Source of the DNA: Rhodospirillales bacterium
Lineage (GTDB): Bacteria > Pseudomonadota > Alphaproteobacteria > Rhodospirillales > WMHbin7
Direction of reading: 5' to 3'
NCBI GenBank assembly: GCA_016214125.1
Contig: JACRPC010000053.1
Coordinates: 1 to 35,612, forward strand
DNA: 35,612 nt
Positions 20,617 through 32,877 of the stretch are shown in pieces. Every line of letters starts with the position of its first letter. The stretch's first letter is position 1. Under the pieces are notes generated by a model that was given only the letters and a program-made list of their open reading frames with translations, had not been told where the DNA came from and searched no databases. The translations under genes and the position numbers were made by a program.

Positions 20617-22062
20617 ATGGCCCTGCGTTCGATCCGAGATTTCCTTCCGGTCCTCGACCAGATCGGCCGCTTGCAGCGGATCAAGAAGCCGGTCGACCGC
20701 ATGTGGGAACCTGCCGCCCTGGCGAAATGGATGTTTCAGGCCCTGCCCGACGACAAGCGCTTTGGTCTCTATTTCGAGAACGTCCAGGGCTCGGCCATGC
20801 CCTTGGCGATCGGGCTTCTCGGCAACTCGACCGAGGCTTATGCCGCCGCGCTGGGCGTCAAGGCCGAGGAGATCAACGAGAAGTGGATCGACGCGCTGCG
20901 CCACCCCAAAAGGCCGGTGACCGTGGAAAAGGCCGCCTGCCAAGAGGTGGTGCTGACCGGCAAGGACGCCAAGCTGTCCCTGCTGCCGATCCCGGTCTGG
21001 ACGCCCGGCAAGGACGCCGCCCCCTACATCACCACCAACGTGGTGACCCGCGACGCCAACACCGGCATCCAGAATTTCGGCGTCTACCGCACCCAGGTGA
21101 AGGACGATCACACGGTCATCATCAACATCAGCCCCGGCCGTCACGCCACCCGCAACACCGACACCTACACCCTGAAGGGGAAGCCGGCGCCGATCGCCTG
21201 GGTGATCGGCGCCGCGCCCGCCGTCCATCTGGCGGCGGTCGCCAACCTCGCTTACGGCCAAGACGAGGTCGAGGTGGCGGGCGGGCTGATGGGCGAGCCG
21301 GTGGCGATGGTGAAATGCAAGACCATCGATCTCATGGTGCCGGCCGAGGCCGAGATCATCATCGAGGGCGAGCTTTTGCCCGGCGTCACCGAGGCCGAGG
21401 GCCCCTTCGGCGAATTCGCCGGCTTCATGGGCCCGATCGAGCAGAAGCCGGTGGCCCGCATCACCGCCATCACGCATCGCCAAAAGCCGATCTATTACGG
21501 CTACACCAGCCAGATGCCGCCCAGCGAAAGCACGATGATTCAGAGCCTGTCGAATGCCGGCCTGATTCTGCACAAGCTGCGCGACGCCCATGGCGAGCGG
21601 AGCGTCACCGATCTGGCGATCGATCTCACCTTCGGCGGCCTGCTGGCGCACGGGGTGGTGGCGATGACGCCGCTCTTTCCCGGCCACGCCAAGCAGGTCG
21701 GCCGCCTGGTGGCGGCCTTCGCCCCCTTGAAGCGGATCACCATCGTCGATCCCGACGTCGACATCCGCGATCCGCTGCATCTGGAATGGGCCTTGAACGC
21801 CCGCTACAACCCGGTGCGCGACACGGTGATCATCGACGACGTCTTCTTCCCCTTGCACATGGACCCCTCGATCCGCACCAACGATCCGCGCTCGTTCTCG
21901 GGTTCGAAGATCATCCAGGACGCCACCCAGAAGATCGATCCCGGACCCTTCTCGCTGCCGCCGCGCGAAATCATGATGAAGGCGCTGGAGGTATGGAAAG
22001 AGGTTGGCCTGCCCGATTTCGAGATTCCGAAGCGCGCCCGGCTGCGGATCGACAAGAGCTGA
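20617..22062 (+). CDS. UbiD-family prenylated-FMN-dependent decarboxylase
   Basis: The 481-residue protein has the UbiD fold signatures: the prFMN-binding region with NFGVYR (Asn153, Arg158), Glu250 in EIIIEGELLPG, and the catalytic EAEGPFGEF with Glu261 and Glu266. UbiD enzymes reversibly (de)carboxylate aromatic or alpha,beta-unsaturated acids using prenylated FMN, which a UbiX-type prenyltransferase makes. No ubiX is in the window. Its place between a TRAP permease and a MarR regulator suggests catabolism of an imported acid rather than ubiquinone synthesis. A housekeeping UbiD role cannot be excluded. Ribosome site AAAGGA precedes the ATG. The substrate is unknown, so no gene symbol is assigned. 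Confidence 0.9.
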   Translation: MALRSIRDFLPVLDQIGRLQRIKKPVDRMWEPAALAKWMFQALPDDKRFGLYFENVQGSAMPLAIGLLGNSTEAYAAALGVKAEEINEKWIDALRHPKRPVTVEKAACQEVVLTGKDAKLSLLPIPVWTPGKDAAPYITTNVVTRDANTGIQNFGVYRTQVKDDHTVIINISPGRHATRNTDTYTLKGKPAPIAWVIGAAPAVHLAAVANLAYGQDEVEVAGGLMGEPVAMVKCKTIDLMVPAEAEIIIEGELLPGVTEAEGPFGEFAGFMGPIEQKPVARITAITHRQKPIYYGYTSQMPPSESTMIQSLSNAGLILHKLRDAHGERSVTDLAIDLTFGGLLAHGVVAMTPLFPGHAKQVGRLVAAFAPLKRITIVDPDVDIRDPLHLEWALNARYNPVRDTVIIDDVFFPLHMDPSIRTNDPRSFSGSKIIQDATQKIDPGPFSLPPREIMMKALEVWKEVGLPDFEIPKRARLRIDKS

Positions 22063-22073
22063 GCCGGACAACC

Positions 22074-22661
22074 ATGACGGCACGGCGCCAAGTGATCCCC
22101 CGTGCCGCCCCGCCCGCGAGCGGGCGCGGCACCGGGGTGGCGCCCTTGACCGTCAACGATCCGGCCCTCTTGGTGGAGGGAAGCGACGCCCGTTTCCGCC
22201 GCCTGATCTACGATCTCTATTCCTTCTCGACTCGGCTCGACAAATTGCGCGGCGCCATCAGCCGCACCGTCGGTCTCACCGGTCGCCAGTATCACATTCT
22301 GCTGGTGGTGGCCGAACTGGGCGGCGGGCCGCCGGTCACCGTCAACAAGGTGGCCGAGGCGCTGCGCACCAGCGCCGCCTTCGTCACCAAAGAGACGGGG
22401 GCCCTGATCCGGGCCGGCCTGATGGACAAGGCCGCCAACCCCAAGGACCGCCGCGCCGTCATGCTGCGCCTGACCGCCAAGGGCGAAGCCGCCATCGACG
22501 CGCTGGCGCCGGCGCTGCGCACCATCAACGACGATCTATTCGCCAACATCGGCGCCGGCGCGTTTCGGGCACTGGCCGAGACCATGGCGCGCCTCGTGAC
22601 CAACATCGACGCGGCGCTGGCCGTGGCCGAGCGGATCAGCCGCAAGAAAGGCCCGAAATAA
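22074..22661 (+). CDS. MarR-family transcriptional regulator
   Basis: The 195-residue protein has an unstructured N-terminal 30 residues, a dimerisation helix (FRRLIYDLYSFSTRLDKLRGAIS) and a MarR winged helix-turn-helix (VTVNKVAEALRTSAAFVTKETGALIRAGLMDKAANPKDRRAVMLRLTAKGEA). MarR proteins are usually repressors released by small aromatic ligands. It starts 11 bp after ubiD, and its last base begins the bidirectional terminator. Autoregulation of the whole TRAP-ubiD operon through the dyad at 17673-17692 is a reasonable inference. The frame stays open upstream, but that overlaps ubiD. Confidence 0.9.
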   Translation: MTARRQVIPRAAPPASGRGTGVAPLTVNDPALLVEGSDARFRRLIYDLYSFSTRLDKLRGAISRTVGLTGRQYHILLVVAELGGGPPVTVNKVAEALRTSAAFVTKETGALIRAGLMDKAANPKDRRAVMLRLTAKGEAAIDALAPALRTINDDLFANIGAGAFRALAETMARLVTNIDAALAVAERISRKKGPK

Positions 22662-22688
22662 AACGGCCCGGGTCGCCCCGGGCCGTTT
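22661..22688. terminator. Bidirectional terminator between marR and atpC
   Basis: A perfect 12-bp stem (AAACGGCCCGGG / CCCGGGCCGTTT) with a 4-nt loop lies between convergent genes. Its A and T ends serve as short U-tracts for both directions. It begins at the last base of the marR stop codon. Confidence 0.85.
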
Positions 22689-22713
22689 GCCAATCGAAAT
22701 CGGGCTCGCGGCC

Positions 22714-23136
22714 TTAGTGGCCGGTGGGATGCAATTGCTTCCAGACGGCCAGCATCGCCTCGGCCACCGCGATGCGGCTTTCGGCCTGGGCGCGCGCCTG
22801 GTCACTGTCGGCTTCCTCAAAGGCTTCCTTGGCCTGCTTGAGCCGGGCCTCGGCCATCTCCTTGGTGATGTCGCCCACCGCCATCGCCTCTTCGGCCAAC
22901 ACGGTGACGCGTTCGCCGGTCACTTCGGCGAAGCCGCCGGCGACGAAGATGCTCTCGGCCACCGCGCCGTTCTCATGCATGTCGATCACGCCGGGCCGCA
23001 CGGTGGCGATCATCGGCGCGTGACGGGGCAGGACGCCGAAGTCGCCTTCGCTGCCCGGCACCACCACCATGTCGACCGCCTGGGAGACCAGAAGCCTCTC
23101 GGGCGAGACCAGATCGAACTCGACTTTTTCGGCCAT
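22714..23136 (-). CDS. atpC: ATP synthase epsilon subunit
   Basis: The 140-residue protein starts MAEKVEFDLVSPERLLVSQ with the beta-sandwich stretch GDFGVLPRHAPMIATVRPG. A helical C-terminal hairpin rich in Ala, Glu and Gln follows. It is part of the F1 central stalk with gamma and, in many bacteria, inhibits ATP hydrolysis. Last gene of the atp operon, 26 bp after atpD and just before the terminator. Confidence 0.96.
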   Translation of the reverse strand: MAEKVEFDLVSPERLLVSQAVDMVVVPGSEGDFGVLPRHAPMIATVRPGVIDMHENGAVAESIFVAGGFAEVTGERVTVLAEEAMAVGDITKEMAEARLKQAKEAFEEADSDQARAQAESRIAVAEAMLAVWKQLHPTGH

Positions 23137-23162
23137 CGCCGTTCCTTTCGCGTTCGAAGCCG

Positions 23163-24611
<1,449 letters not shown>

Positions 24612-25496
24612 TCACAGCGCCTCGGCGCCGGAGATGATTTCGATCAGTTCCTTGGTGATGAAAGCCTGGCGGGTGCGGTTGTAGCGCAACGTCAAGAGGT
24701 TGAGCATATCGCCGGCGTTGCGGGTGGCGTTGTCCATCGCCGTCATCCGGGCGCCCTGCTCGGAGGCGAAGCTTTCCAGAAGGGCGCGGAAGATCTGGGT
24801 GGCCAGATTGCGCGGCAACAGCTCGGCCAGCAGCGCCTCTTCCGAGGGCTCGAATTCGTAAAGCGCCTTCTGCGCCGGATTGTCGCCCGGCTGGGCGGGC
24901 GGCACCGGCAGCGGAATGAGCTGCATCGGCGTCACTTCCTGGCTGATCGCCGATTTGAAGCGGTTGTAGATGACGGTGGCGACGTCGAAGGCACCGTCCT
25001 CGAACAGCTTGGTTACCGTCTCCGCCACCTTGAGCGCCTCGGGCCAGGTGATGCCCTTGCGGCCCAGGCCCTCGATGCCCTCGATCAGGTGACGGCCGTA
25101 TTCGCGCTTCAACTGCTCGCGGCCCTTGCGGCCAACGCTGAGGACCTTGACTTCTTTGCCCTCGCTCACCAGCCGGTTGATCATGTGCTTGGTGGCTCGC
25201 ACCAGCGTGCTGTTGAAGCCGCCGCACAAGCCGCGATCCGAGGTGAAAAGGATCAGAAGATGCACCCGGTCGCGCCCGTGCCCGGACAAGAGCGGCGGGC
25301 CGCCAGCGCCCTCGGGCATGCCCACCGCCAACGCCTCGACCATCCGGGCCATGCGGGTGGCGTAGGGCCTCGCCGCCTCGGCCGCCACCTGGGCGCGCCG
25401 CAGCTTCGAGGCGGCCACCATCTTCATGGCCGAGGTGATCTTGCGCGTCGACTTGACGCTGTTGATCCGAACTCGCAGGTCCTTGAGGCTGGGCAT
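24612..25496 (-). CDS. atpG: ATP synthase gamma subunit
   Basis: The 294-residue rotor subunit has conserved ends: [36 protein letters not shown] at the start, and a C-terminal helix with [39 protein letters not shown]. The middle contains [11 protein letters not shown]. It couples proton-driven rotation to the catalytic ring. GGGGAG precedes the ATG; atpA ends 39 bp upstream. Confidence 0.97.
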   Translation of the reverse strand: MPSLKDLRVRINSVKSTRKITSAMKMVAASKLRRAQVAAEAARPYATRMARMVEALAVGMPEGAGGPPLLSGHGRDRVHLLILFTSDRGLCGGFNSTLVRATKHMINRLVSEGKEVKVLSVGRKGREQLKREYGRHLIEGIEGLGRKGITWPEALKVAETVTKLFEDGAFDVATVIYNRFKSAISQEVTPMQLIPLPVPPAQPGDNPAQKALYEFEPSEEALLAELLPRNLATQIFRALLESFASEQGARMTAMDNATRNAGDMLNLLTLRYNRTRQAFITKELIEIISGAEAL

Positions 25497-25535
25497 CCGA
25501 CCCCTACTCCCCTATACGCTGGTCTGGCCGTTCCT

Positions 25536-27064
<1,529 letters not shown>

Positions 27065-27065
<1 letters not shown>

Positions 27066-27616
27066 CACCCCACCCCTTTCATGGCCAGCTTGAGATGTTG
27101 CAACTTGGTTTTCAAAGACGAATCGAGCATGCGCGAACCAACGCGCACCACCAACCCGCCCAACAGTCCGGGATCGACCTCGACCGAAAGGGCGACCTTG
27201 CCGCCCGCCGTCTTGGTGAGCGCCGCCTTGATGTCGGCCAGCGCCTGATCGGAAAGCGGCTGGGCGGCGACCACGGTCGCCACCAATTCACCGCGCAGAA
27301 CCGCCAAGCGATGGGCGAAGGCGTCGAGCATGGCCCCCAAGGCGGTCAGACGGCGCTGCCGGGCCACCAGCCCAAGAAAGCGGCGCATCAGATCCGAAAA
27401 CTCGGCCTTGACGGCCAGGGCGCCGATCGCCTTTTCCTGGACGGCGCGGCTGAAGATCGGGCTGGTGAGAAATCGGCGCAGATCGGCCGATTCGGCCATC
27501 ATCGCCTTCAGAGCCTTGGCTTCGGCGGCCACCTGATCGAGCAGTTTGCCCTCATGGGCCAGCTCGAACAGAGCAGCGGCATAACGTTCAGCAACGCCCG
27601 AATTCTTGCTCGACAC
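27065..27616 (-). CDS. atpH: ATP synthase delta subunit
   Basis: The 183-residue protein starts [19 protein letters not shown] after a GTG codon at 27616 and ends with the delta-type C-terminal [29 protein letters not shown]. It forms the peripheral-stalk contact at the top of F1. It is the first gene of atpHAGDC. F0 genes are absent, as usual in alphaproteobacteria, where they form a separate operon. AAGGA lies about 10 nt before the GTG. Confidence 0.95.
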
Positions 27617-27707
27617 TTGAGACCGTCCTTATCGGGGGTTCTAAGCCGGGGATCGACGCTTGCCGACCGCCGGCCGCGGGTACCCGCAACCCGATGATTT
27701 GACAAGC

Positions 27708-27744
27708 AAAAAAACCAGCCCTGCGGAGCCTTACCCCGCAGGGC
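27708..27744 (-). terminator. Intrinsic terminator between the ABC1-kinase gene and atpH
   Basis: On the minus strand a 9-bp stem (GCCCTGCGG / CCGCAGGGC) is followed by a short gap and seven T (complement of A at 27708-27714). It most simply ends the pepF-ABC1 transcript. It could also attenuate atp if the promoter at 27751-27779 is real. Confidence 0.75.
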
Positions 27745-27750
27745 GTGCGT

Positions 27751-27779
27751 TGTCTAGCATACTCGTTTCCCCCTGGCAA
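27751..27779 (-). promoter_or_regulatory. Candidate promoter upstream of the atp operon
   Basis: On the minus strand TTGCCA (27779-27774, 5/6) and TAGACA (27756-27751, 3/6) are 17 nt apart. A start near 27744 would place the terminator-like hairpin (27708-27744) at the very 5' end of the atp leader. The -10 is weak. Confidence 0.35.
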
Positions 27780-27821
27780 GCCGGTCGGGTTCTTTTCGTG
27801 GGTAGGGGGCGTCCCCCTTCG

Positions 27822-29189
27822 TTAAGGGTGGGACAAACCCACACGCCGGAGGGCGTCTTTCTGGCGTTTGGCGGTGGCCTTGGCGTCGAAGGCCCCAGCG
27901 ACGTCGTGAAACAACCGATGCCAGTTGATCTCCGCCTTGAGATGCAGGAAGACCGAACCCAGCCCGATGGCGGCGCGGTCCATCAGCACGAATTCGCGCG
28001 GCGGGCGCACACCGCCCAGGCGGCGCAGCTCGGCATGGACCTTGGCCGCCACCTCGCGGCCATAGGCGCCGCCCTGGGCGTTCTCCTGGATCAGGCGCGG
28101 CCGGTCTTCCAGAAGCGGCGCATAAAGGAAGCTGGCCCACAGGTTAAGGACCTCGATGACCTCGCGCTTCAGGCCCTTGAAGCCCCAGCGCTCATAGGCC
28201 GAGACGGCCAGATCGCGGTCGCCGGCCGCCACCGCCCGGTAGAGATCGATGACGCCCTGAACGAAGGGCACCGGAAAAACCCGGATGCAGCCGAAATCCA
28301 AGAGATTGACGCCACCCTCGGGCGTGACCGTGTAGTTGCCCAGATGGGGATCGCCATGGATCACCCCATAGGAATAGAAAGGCACGTACCAAGCGCGGAA
28401 CATATGATGGGCAAGCTTGTTGCGGAAGGCCTGGGGCGCCTCGGCGAAAGCGAGCAACGGCCGGCCTTCGAGCCAAGTCATGGAAAGTAGCCGTCGGGTC
28501 GAGAGTTCGGCCACCGGCTCGGGGACGAAGATGCCTTCCTCGCCCGCCAGCATCAGCGCGTACAGCCGCATGTGACGGGCCTCGCGTTCGTAGTCGAGTT
28601 CCTCGCCCAGCCGCTCGGTCAGTTCGGCGTGGATGTCGCGCCCGTCGATCGCCCCGTCATAAGAACGGAACAGCGCCATAATCACGCGAAGCTGGGCCAG
28701 ATCGGCGGCCACCACCGAATCCATGTCGGGATACTGCAGCTTGCAGGCCAAAACCCGCCCGTCGGGATGGGTGGCGCGATGGACTTGGCCCAGCGAAGCC
28801 GCCGCCGCCGCCTCGATGGCGAAATGCCTGAAGCGCTTCGGCCAATCCGGACCCAGTTCGGCCGCCATGCGCCGACGCACGAAGGCCGGCCCCATGCGGG
28901 GCGCGTTCGACTGCAAATGCGCCAGCTCGGTCACATATTCGCCGGGCAGCGCATCGGGTACGGTGGACAGAATCTGCGCCACCTTCATGAGCGGCCCCTT
29001 GAGCCCGCCCAAGGCGGTGCGCAATTGGGCGGCGTGCTGAGGACGGTCCATCGTCAGTCCGAACACCCGCTCGCCCGCCAGCTTGGCCGCCAGCCCGCCC
29101 ACCGCGCGGGTCACCTGGGCGTAGCGCTTGACCCGCCCGCCCAGCGAGGATTCCGACTTGGCCTTCTCTTTCTTCGTGGGCGGTTTCAC
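27822..29189 (-). CDS. ABC1/UbiB (ADCK)-family atypical kinase
   Basis: The 455-residue protein belongs to the ABC1/AarF/UbiB family. It has KVAQILS (69-75) where the family KxGQ motif has Gly, the Ala-rich nucleotide loop AAAAASLGQVH (127-137), Lys150 in ACKLQYP, HGDPHLGN (278-285) and DFG (298-300). Family members are ATPases or kinases that support coenzyme Q synthesis. No C-terminal membrane anchor is obvious, unlike E. coli UbiB, so it may be a paralogue rather than the main UbiB. The GTG start overlaps the pepF stop in GTGA, indicating translational coupling. Confidence 0.88.
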   Translation of the reverse strand: MKPPTKKEKAKSESSLGGRVKRYAQVTRAVGGLAAKLAGERVFGLTMDRPQHAAQLRTALGGLKGPLMKVAQILSTVPDALPGEYVTELAHLQSNAPRMGPAFVRRRMAAELGPDWPKRFRHFAIEAAAAASLGQVHRATHPDGRVLACKLQYPDMDSVVAADLAQLRVIMALFRSYDGAIDGRDIHAELTERLGEELDYEREARHMRLYALMLAGEEGIFVPEPVAELSTRRLLSMTWLEGRPLLAFAEAPQAFRNKLAHHMFRAWYVPFYSYGVIHGDPHLGNYTVTPEGGVNLLDFGCIRVFPVPFVQGVIDLYRAVAAGDRDLAVSAYERWGFKGLKREVIEVLNLWASFLYAPLLEDRPRLIQENAQGGAYGREVAAKVHAELRRLGGVRPPREFVLMDRAAIGLGSVFLHLKAEINWHRLFHDVAGAFDAKATAKRQKDALRRVGLSHP

Positions 29190-30967
29190 TCAAGGCGCTC
29201 CAAATCGTCGATGAAGCCGATGACGAGATCGAGACCGCGGCGCCAGAAGCCGGGATCGCTGGCGTCGAGCCCGAAGGGCGCCAACAGCTCGGCGTGGCGG
29301 AGCGTGCCGCCGGCGGCCAGCATGGCCCGGTAACGGGGCAGGAAATCGGCGCCGCTTTTTTGGTAGACGGCGTAGAGCGAATTGACCAGGCAATCGCCAA
29401 AAGCGTAGGCGTAAACGTAGAAGGGCGAATGAACGAAGTGCGGAATGTAGGCCCAGAAAAAATGGTAGTCGGCGCCCAGACGGAAGGCCGGCCCCAGGCT
29501 TTCCTTCTGCACCGCCATCCAGATTTCGGCGATCCGTGTCGGCGTCAACTCGCCTTGGCGCCGTTCGCCATGGATCTGGCGCTCGAATTCGTGGAAGGCC
29601 ACCTGACGGACCACCGTGTTCAGCATGTCCTCGACCTTGCCGGCCAAGAGCACGCGGCGATGCACAGGATCGGTTTCGGAATCGAGCATGGCGCGGAAGA
29701 CCAGCATCTCGCCGAACACCGACGCCGTCTCGGCCAGGGTGAGCGGCGTTTCGCTCAAGAGCGGGCCTTGCTTGGCCGCCAGAAGCTGATGCACGCCATG
29801 GCCCATTTCGTGGGCCAAGGTCATCACGTCGCGCGCCTTGCCCATGTAGTTGAGCAGCAGATAGGGATGGGCCGAGGGCACGGTCGGATGGGCAAAGGCC
29901 CCGGAAGCCTTGCCGGGCCTTGGCGCGGCATCAATCCAGGGGTGATCGAAGAAGCGCCTTGCCAGCCGGCCGATTTCGGGATCGAAACCGGCATAGGCGC
30001 CCTCGACGATCGCCTTCGCCTCCTCCCAGCCATAGCGGCGGTTGGAATCCTGGGGAAGCGGCGCGTTGCGATCGGTGTAGGCCAGTTTTGGCAGGCCCAG
30101 CCAACCGGCCTTCAAGGCGTAGTAGCGATGGCTCAAGGGGCCGTAGGCGCCCTTGACCGCCTGGACCAGTGCGTCGACGACTTCGTCCTCGACCCGGTTG
30201 GCGAGGTTGCGGGCACGCGCCGGATGGGGAAAATGACGCCAATCGTCTTCGATCGCCTTGTCCTTGGCCAAGGTGTTGGTGATGAGCGCCAGCACCGGCA
30301 ATTGGGTGCTCAAGGACTTGCCGAGCGCCCGCCCGGCCGCCCGCCTTTTTTTCCGGTCGGGGTCGGACAGGCGGTCGAGCGCCTGGGTGAGCGTCTGATT
30401 CTTGCCGTCCAGCCGCACCCGAAGGCGGGCCAAGGTCTCGTCGTACAGGCGGATCCAGGCGCTGCGCCCGGCCACCTCCTTCTCATGCAGCAGCTTTTCC
30501 AGATCGTCGGCAAGCTGGTGCGGGCGAAAGACGCGGATATCGCGCAGCCAGGGACGGTAGCGAGCCGCTTGGGGGTCGGCGAGCTTGGCTTCGAGCGCCG
30601 CATCCTCGAGCCGGTTGATCTCGAGCGGGAAAAAGAGCGTGTGGACGGAGATGTCGGTCACCCGCTCCTGCACGGTCTGGGCAAAGCGGCCGCGCTTCGA
30701 ATCGGCCATGTCTTCGGCTTGGACGAGCTGGGCATAGGAAAGGGCCTTGGACAGTACGGCGCCGATTCGCTCGAAGGTTTCGATGGCGCCACCGAATTCC
30801 GCGCCGGATTGCGCAACCAGACGCCCTTTGTGCGTCGTTTCGAAGGCTTGGGCATCCACCAGGGCCCGATCGAGGTCGGCCGCGAGGACCGGATCGTCCA
30901 TGCCGGCATAAAGGTCGGCCAGGTCCCATGTCGGCAGGTCGGCCTCGGCCGGCGGGCGGGCGTCCAT
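29186..30967 (-). CDS. pepF: Oligoendopeptidase F (M3 metallopeptidase)
   Basis: The 593-residue cytosolic zinc peptidase has HEMGH at 386-390 (HExxH) and the third zinc ligand in LAETASVFGE (about Glu413). An N-terminal helical domain typical of M3B proteins precedes these. It cleaves short peptides. A clear AAGGAG lies 6 nt before the ATG. It is the first gene of a two-gene unit with the ABC1 kinase. It shares a 97-bp divergent intergenic region with the acyl-CoA synthetase, in which TTGACG and CGTCAA (31006-31025) form an inverted repeat. Confidence 0.94.
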   Translation of the reverse strand: MDARPPAEADLPTWDLADLYAGMDDPVLAADLDRALVDAQAFETTHKGRLVAQSGAEFGGAIETFERIGAVLSKALSYAQLVQAEDMADSKRGRFAQTVQERVTDISVHTLFFPLEINRLEDAALEAKLADPQAARYRPWLRDIRVFRPHQLADDLEKLLHEKEVAGRSAWIRLYDETLARLRVRLDGKNQTLTQALDRLSDPDRKKRRAAGRALGKSLSTQLPVLALITNTLAKDKAIEDDWRHFPHPARARNLANRVEDEVVDALVQAVKGAYGPLSHRYYALKAGWLGLPKLAYTDRNAPLPQDSNRRYGWEEAKAIVEGAYAGFDPEIGRLARRFFDHPWIDAAPRPGKASGAFAHPTVPSAHPYLLLNYMGKARDVMTLAHEMGHGVHQLLAAKQGPLLSETPLTLAETASVFGEMLVFRAMLDSETDPVHRRVLLAGKVEDMLNTVVRQVAFHEFERQIHGERRQGELTPTRIAEIWMAVQKESLGPAFRLGADYHFFWAYIPHFVHSPFYVYAYAFGDCLVNSLYAVYQKSGADFLPRYRAMLAAGGTLRHAELLAPFGLDASDPGFWRRGLDLVIGFIDDLERLE

Positions 30968-31064
30968 CCATCTTCTCCTTGCCTGTCTGATCCCTATGGG
31001 TATGGTTGACGGAGGCGAACGTCAAGGTCCGCTCCAAAATTGGCCAAAACGGGGGAAGCGCCGC

Positions 31065-32855
31065 ATGCGAGCCACGATCGACACCCTCAAGTCCTATCCC
31101 AACCTGGTCCGGCTTTTTCTCGACAACGCCGAAATCCTGGGCGACAAGCCGTTCCTGGGCGCCAAATCGGGCGAGCAGTGGCAAACGCTATCCTGGAACG
31201 AGACCGCCGATCGGGTCCGCCGCCTGGCCGGCGGTCTGGCCGGGGCGGGCATCGGGGCGGGCGATCGGGTGATGCTGGTCTCGGAAAGCCGGCCGGAATG
31301 GTTCATCGCCGATCTGGCCATCATGGCGCTCGGCGCCATCACCGTGCCGGCCTACATCACCAACATGCCGAGCGACCACCTGCACGTCCTGTCCAATTCG
31401 GGCGCCAAGGCGGTGATCGTCTCCACCGCGGCTCTGGCCGAAAGGGTCTTGAAGGCAGCGCTGTCGGCCACCTCGCCCCCGCTGGTGATCGCCATCGAGC
31501 CGCCGCCTCTCGAGCAGGTGAGCGTGGTGCGGCTGGCGTCGTGGGAGGAGACCCTGGCCCGAGGCGCCAACGCGCCGATGCCGGCGGCGACGATGCGGCG
31601 TTCCGACACCGCCTGCCTGATCTACACGTCGGGTACCGGCGGCGCCCCCAAGGGCGTGATGCTGTCGCACGGCGCCATCTTGCACAACGTCCGCGGCGCC
31701 TGGGACGTTCTGCGCGAATTGGGCATCGAGAACGAGGTCTTTCTCTCGTTTTTGCCGCTGTCGCACTCGTACGAGCACACCGCCGGCCTGATGTTTCCGA
31801 TGGCGATCGGCGCCCAAATCTATTTTGCCGAGGGTGTCGACAAGCTGGGCGACAACATGGTCGAAGTCCGCCCGACCGTCATGACCGCCGTGCCCCGTCT
31901 GTACGAAATGATGCGCGGGCGCATCTTGCGCGGCATCGAGAAGACCGGCGGCCTGAAGAAGACGATGTTCCTCAAGGCCCTGGAACTGGGCACGAAGACG
32001 ATCGAGGCGCCGGGCTCGCTAGGCCTAATTGATCGGATCGCCAACGCCGCCCTGGAAAAGCTGGTGCGCGACAAGGTGCGCGCCCGCTTCGGCGGCCGCT
32101 TGAAGGTGATGGTCTCGGGCGGCGCGCCCCTGAATTACGAGGTCGGCTTGTTTTTCTCCGCCCTGGGCCTCTTGATCTTGCAGGGCTACGGCCAGACCGA
32201 ATCGGCCCCGGTGATCACCGTCAACCGACCCTCGAAGGTCAAGCTGCACACCGTCGGACCGCCGATGGCCGATACCGAGGTGGCGATCGCCGCCGACGGC
32301 GAGATCCTGGTGCGCGGCGAATTGGTGATGCAAGGCTATTGGAACGATCCCAATTCCACCGCGGCCGCCTTGGAGGATGGCTGGCTGCACACCGGCGACA
32401 TCGGCGAGTTCGACGCCGACAAATTCCTCACCATCACCGATCGCAAGAAGGACATCATCGTCAATTCCGGCGGCGACAATATTTCGCCGCAGCGGGTGGA
32501 GGGGTTCCTCACCTTGGAGCCCGAAATCGCCCAGGCGATGGTCTATGGCGATCGGCGCCCGCATCTGGTGGCCCTGATCGTGCCGGCGGCCGAATTCGTG
32601 CAAAGCTGGACCGCCGAACGCGGCCAACCCAACGACATCGAGGCCGTCTGCACCGATCCCGATTTCCGCAAGGCCGTGCTGGCGGCGATCGAACGCGTCA
32701 ACGCCAACCTGTCGACCATCGAAAAGGTCCGCCGCTTCCTGTTGGTGCCCGAGGCCTTCTCGGTCGCCAACGGCATGATGACCCCGACCTTGAAGATCCG
32801 GCGCCACGCCATCCGTGCCGCCTGGGGCGCCAAGCTCGCCGCGCTGTACGAATGA
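31065..32855 (+). CDS. Long-chain acyl-CoA synthetase (AMP-forming)
   Basis: The 596-residue protein is an ANL-superfamily enzyme that activates fatty acids to acyl-CoA through an acyl-adenylate. P-loop motif YTSGTGGAPKG is at 187-197 (usual second Thr replaced by Gly), GYGQTES at 374-380, GWLHTGD at 439-445 and DRKKDIIVNSGGDNISPQ nearby. It resembles the FadD15/FACL long-chain group in length and order. The ATG at 31065 with GGGGGAAG upstream was chosen over an open extension of 23 codons. No signal peptide. It ends 22 bp before the convergent gapR, with no terminator visible between them. Confidence 0.92.
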   Translation: MRATIDTLKSYPNLVRLFLDNAEILGDKPFLGAKSGEQWQTLSWNETADRVRRLAGGLAGAGIGAGDRVMLVSESRPEWFIADLAIMALGAITVPAYITNMPSDHLHVLSNSGAKAVIVSTAALAERVLKAALSATSPPLVIAIEPPPLEQVSVVRLASWEETLARGANAPMPAATMRRSDTACLIYTSGTGGAPKGVMLSHGAILHNVRGAWDVLRELGIENEVFLSFLPLSHSYEHTAGLMFPMAIGAQIYFAEGVDKLGDNMVEVRPTVMTAVPRLYEMMRGRILRGIEKTGGLKKTMFLKALELGTKTIEAPGSLGLIDRIANAALEKLVRDKVRARFGGRLKVMVSGGAPLNYEVGLFFSALGLLILQGYGQTESAPVITVNRPSKVKLHTVGPPMADTEVAIAADGEILVRGELVMQGYWNDPNSTAAALEDGWLHTGDIGEFDADKFLTITDRKKDIIVNSGGDNISPQRVEGFLTLEPEIAQAMVYGDRRPHLVALIVPAAEFVQSWTAERGQPNDIEAVCTDPDFRKAVLAAIERVNANLSTIEKVRRFLLVPEAFSVANGMMTPTLKIRRHAIRAAWGAKLAALYE

Positions 32856-32877
32856 GGCCCGCGAAAATGCCGCGCCG

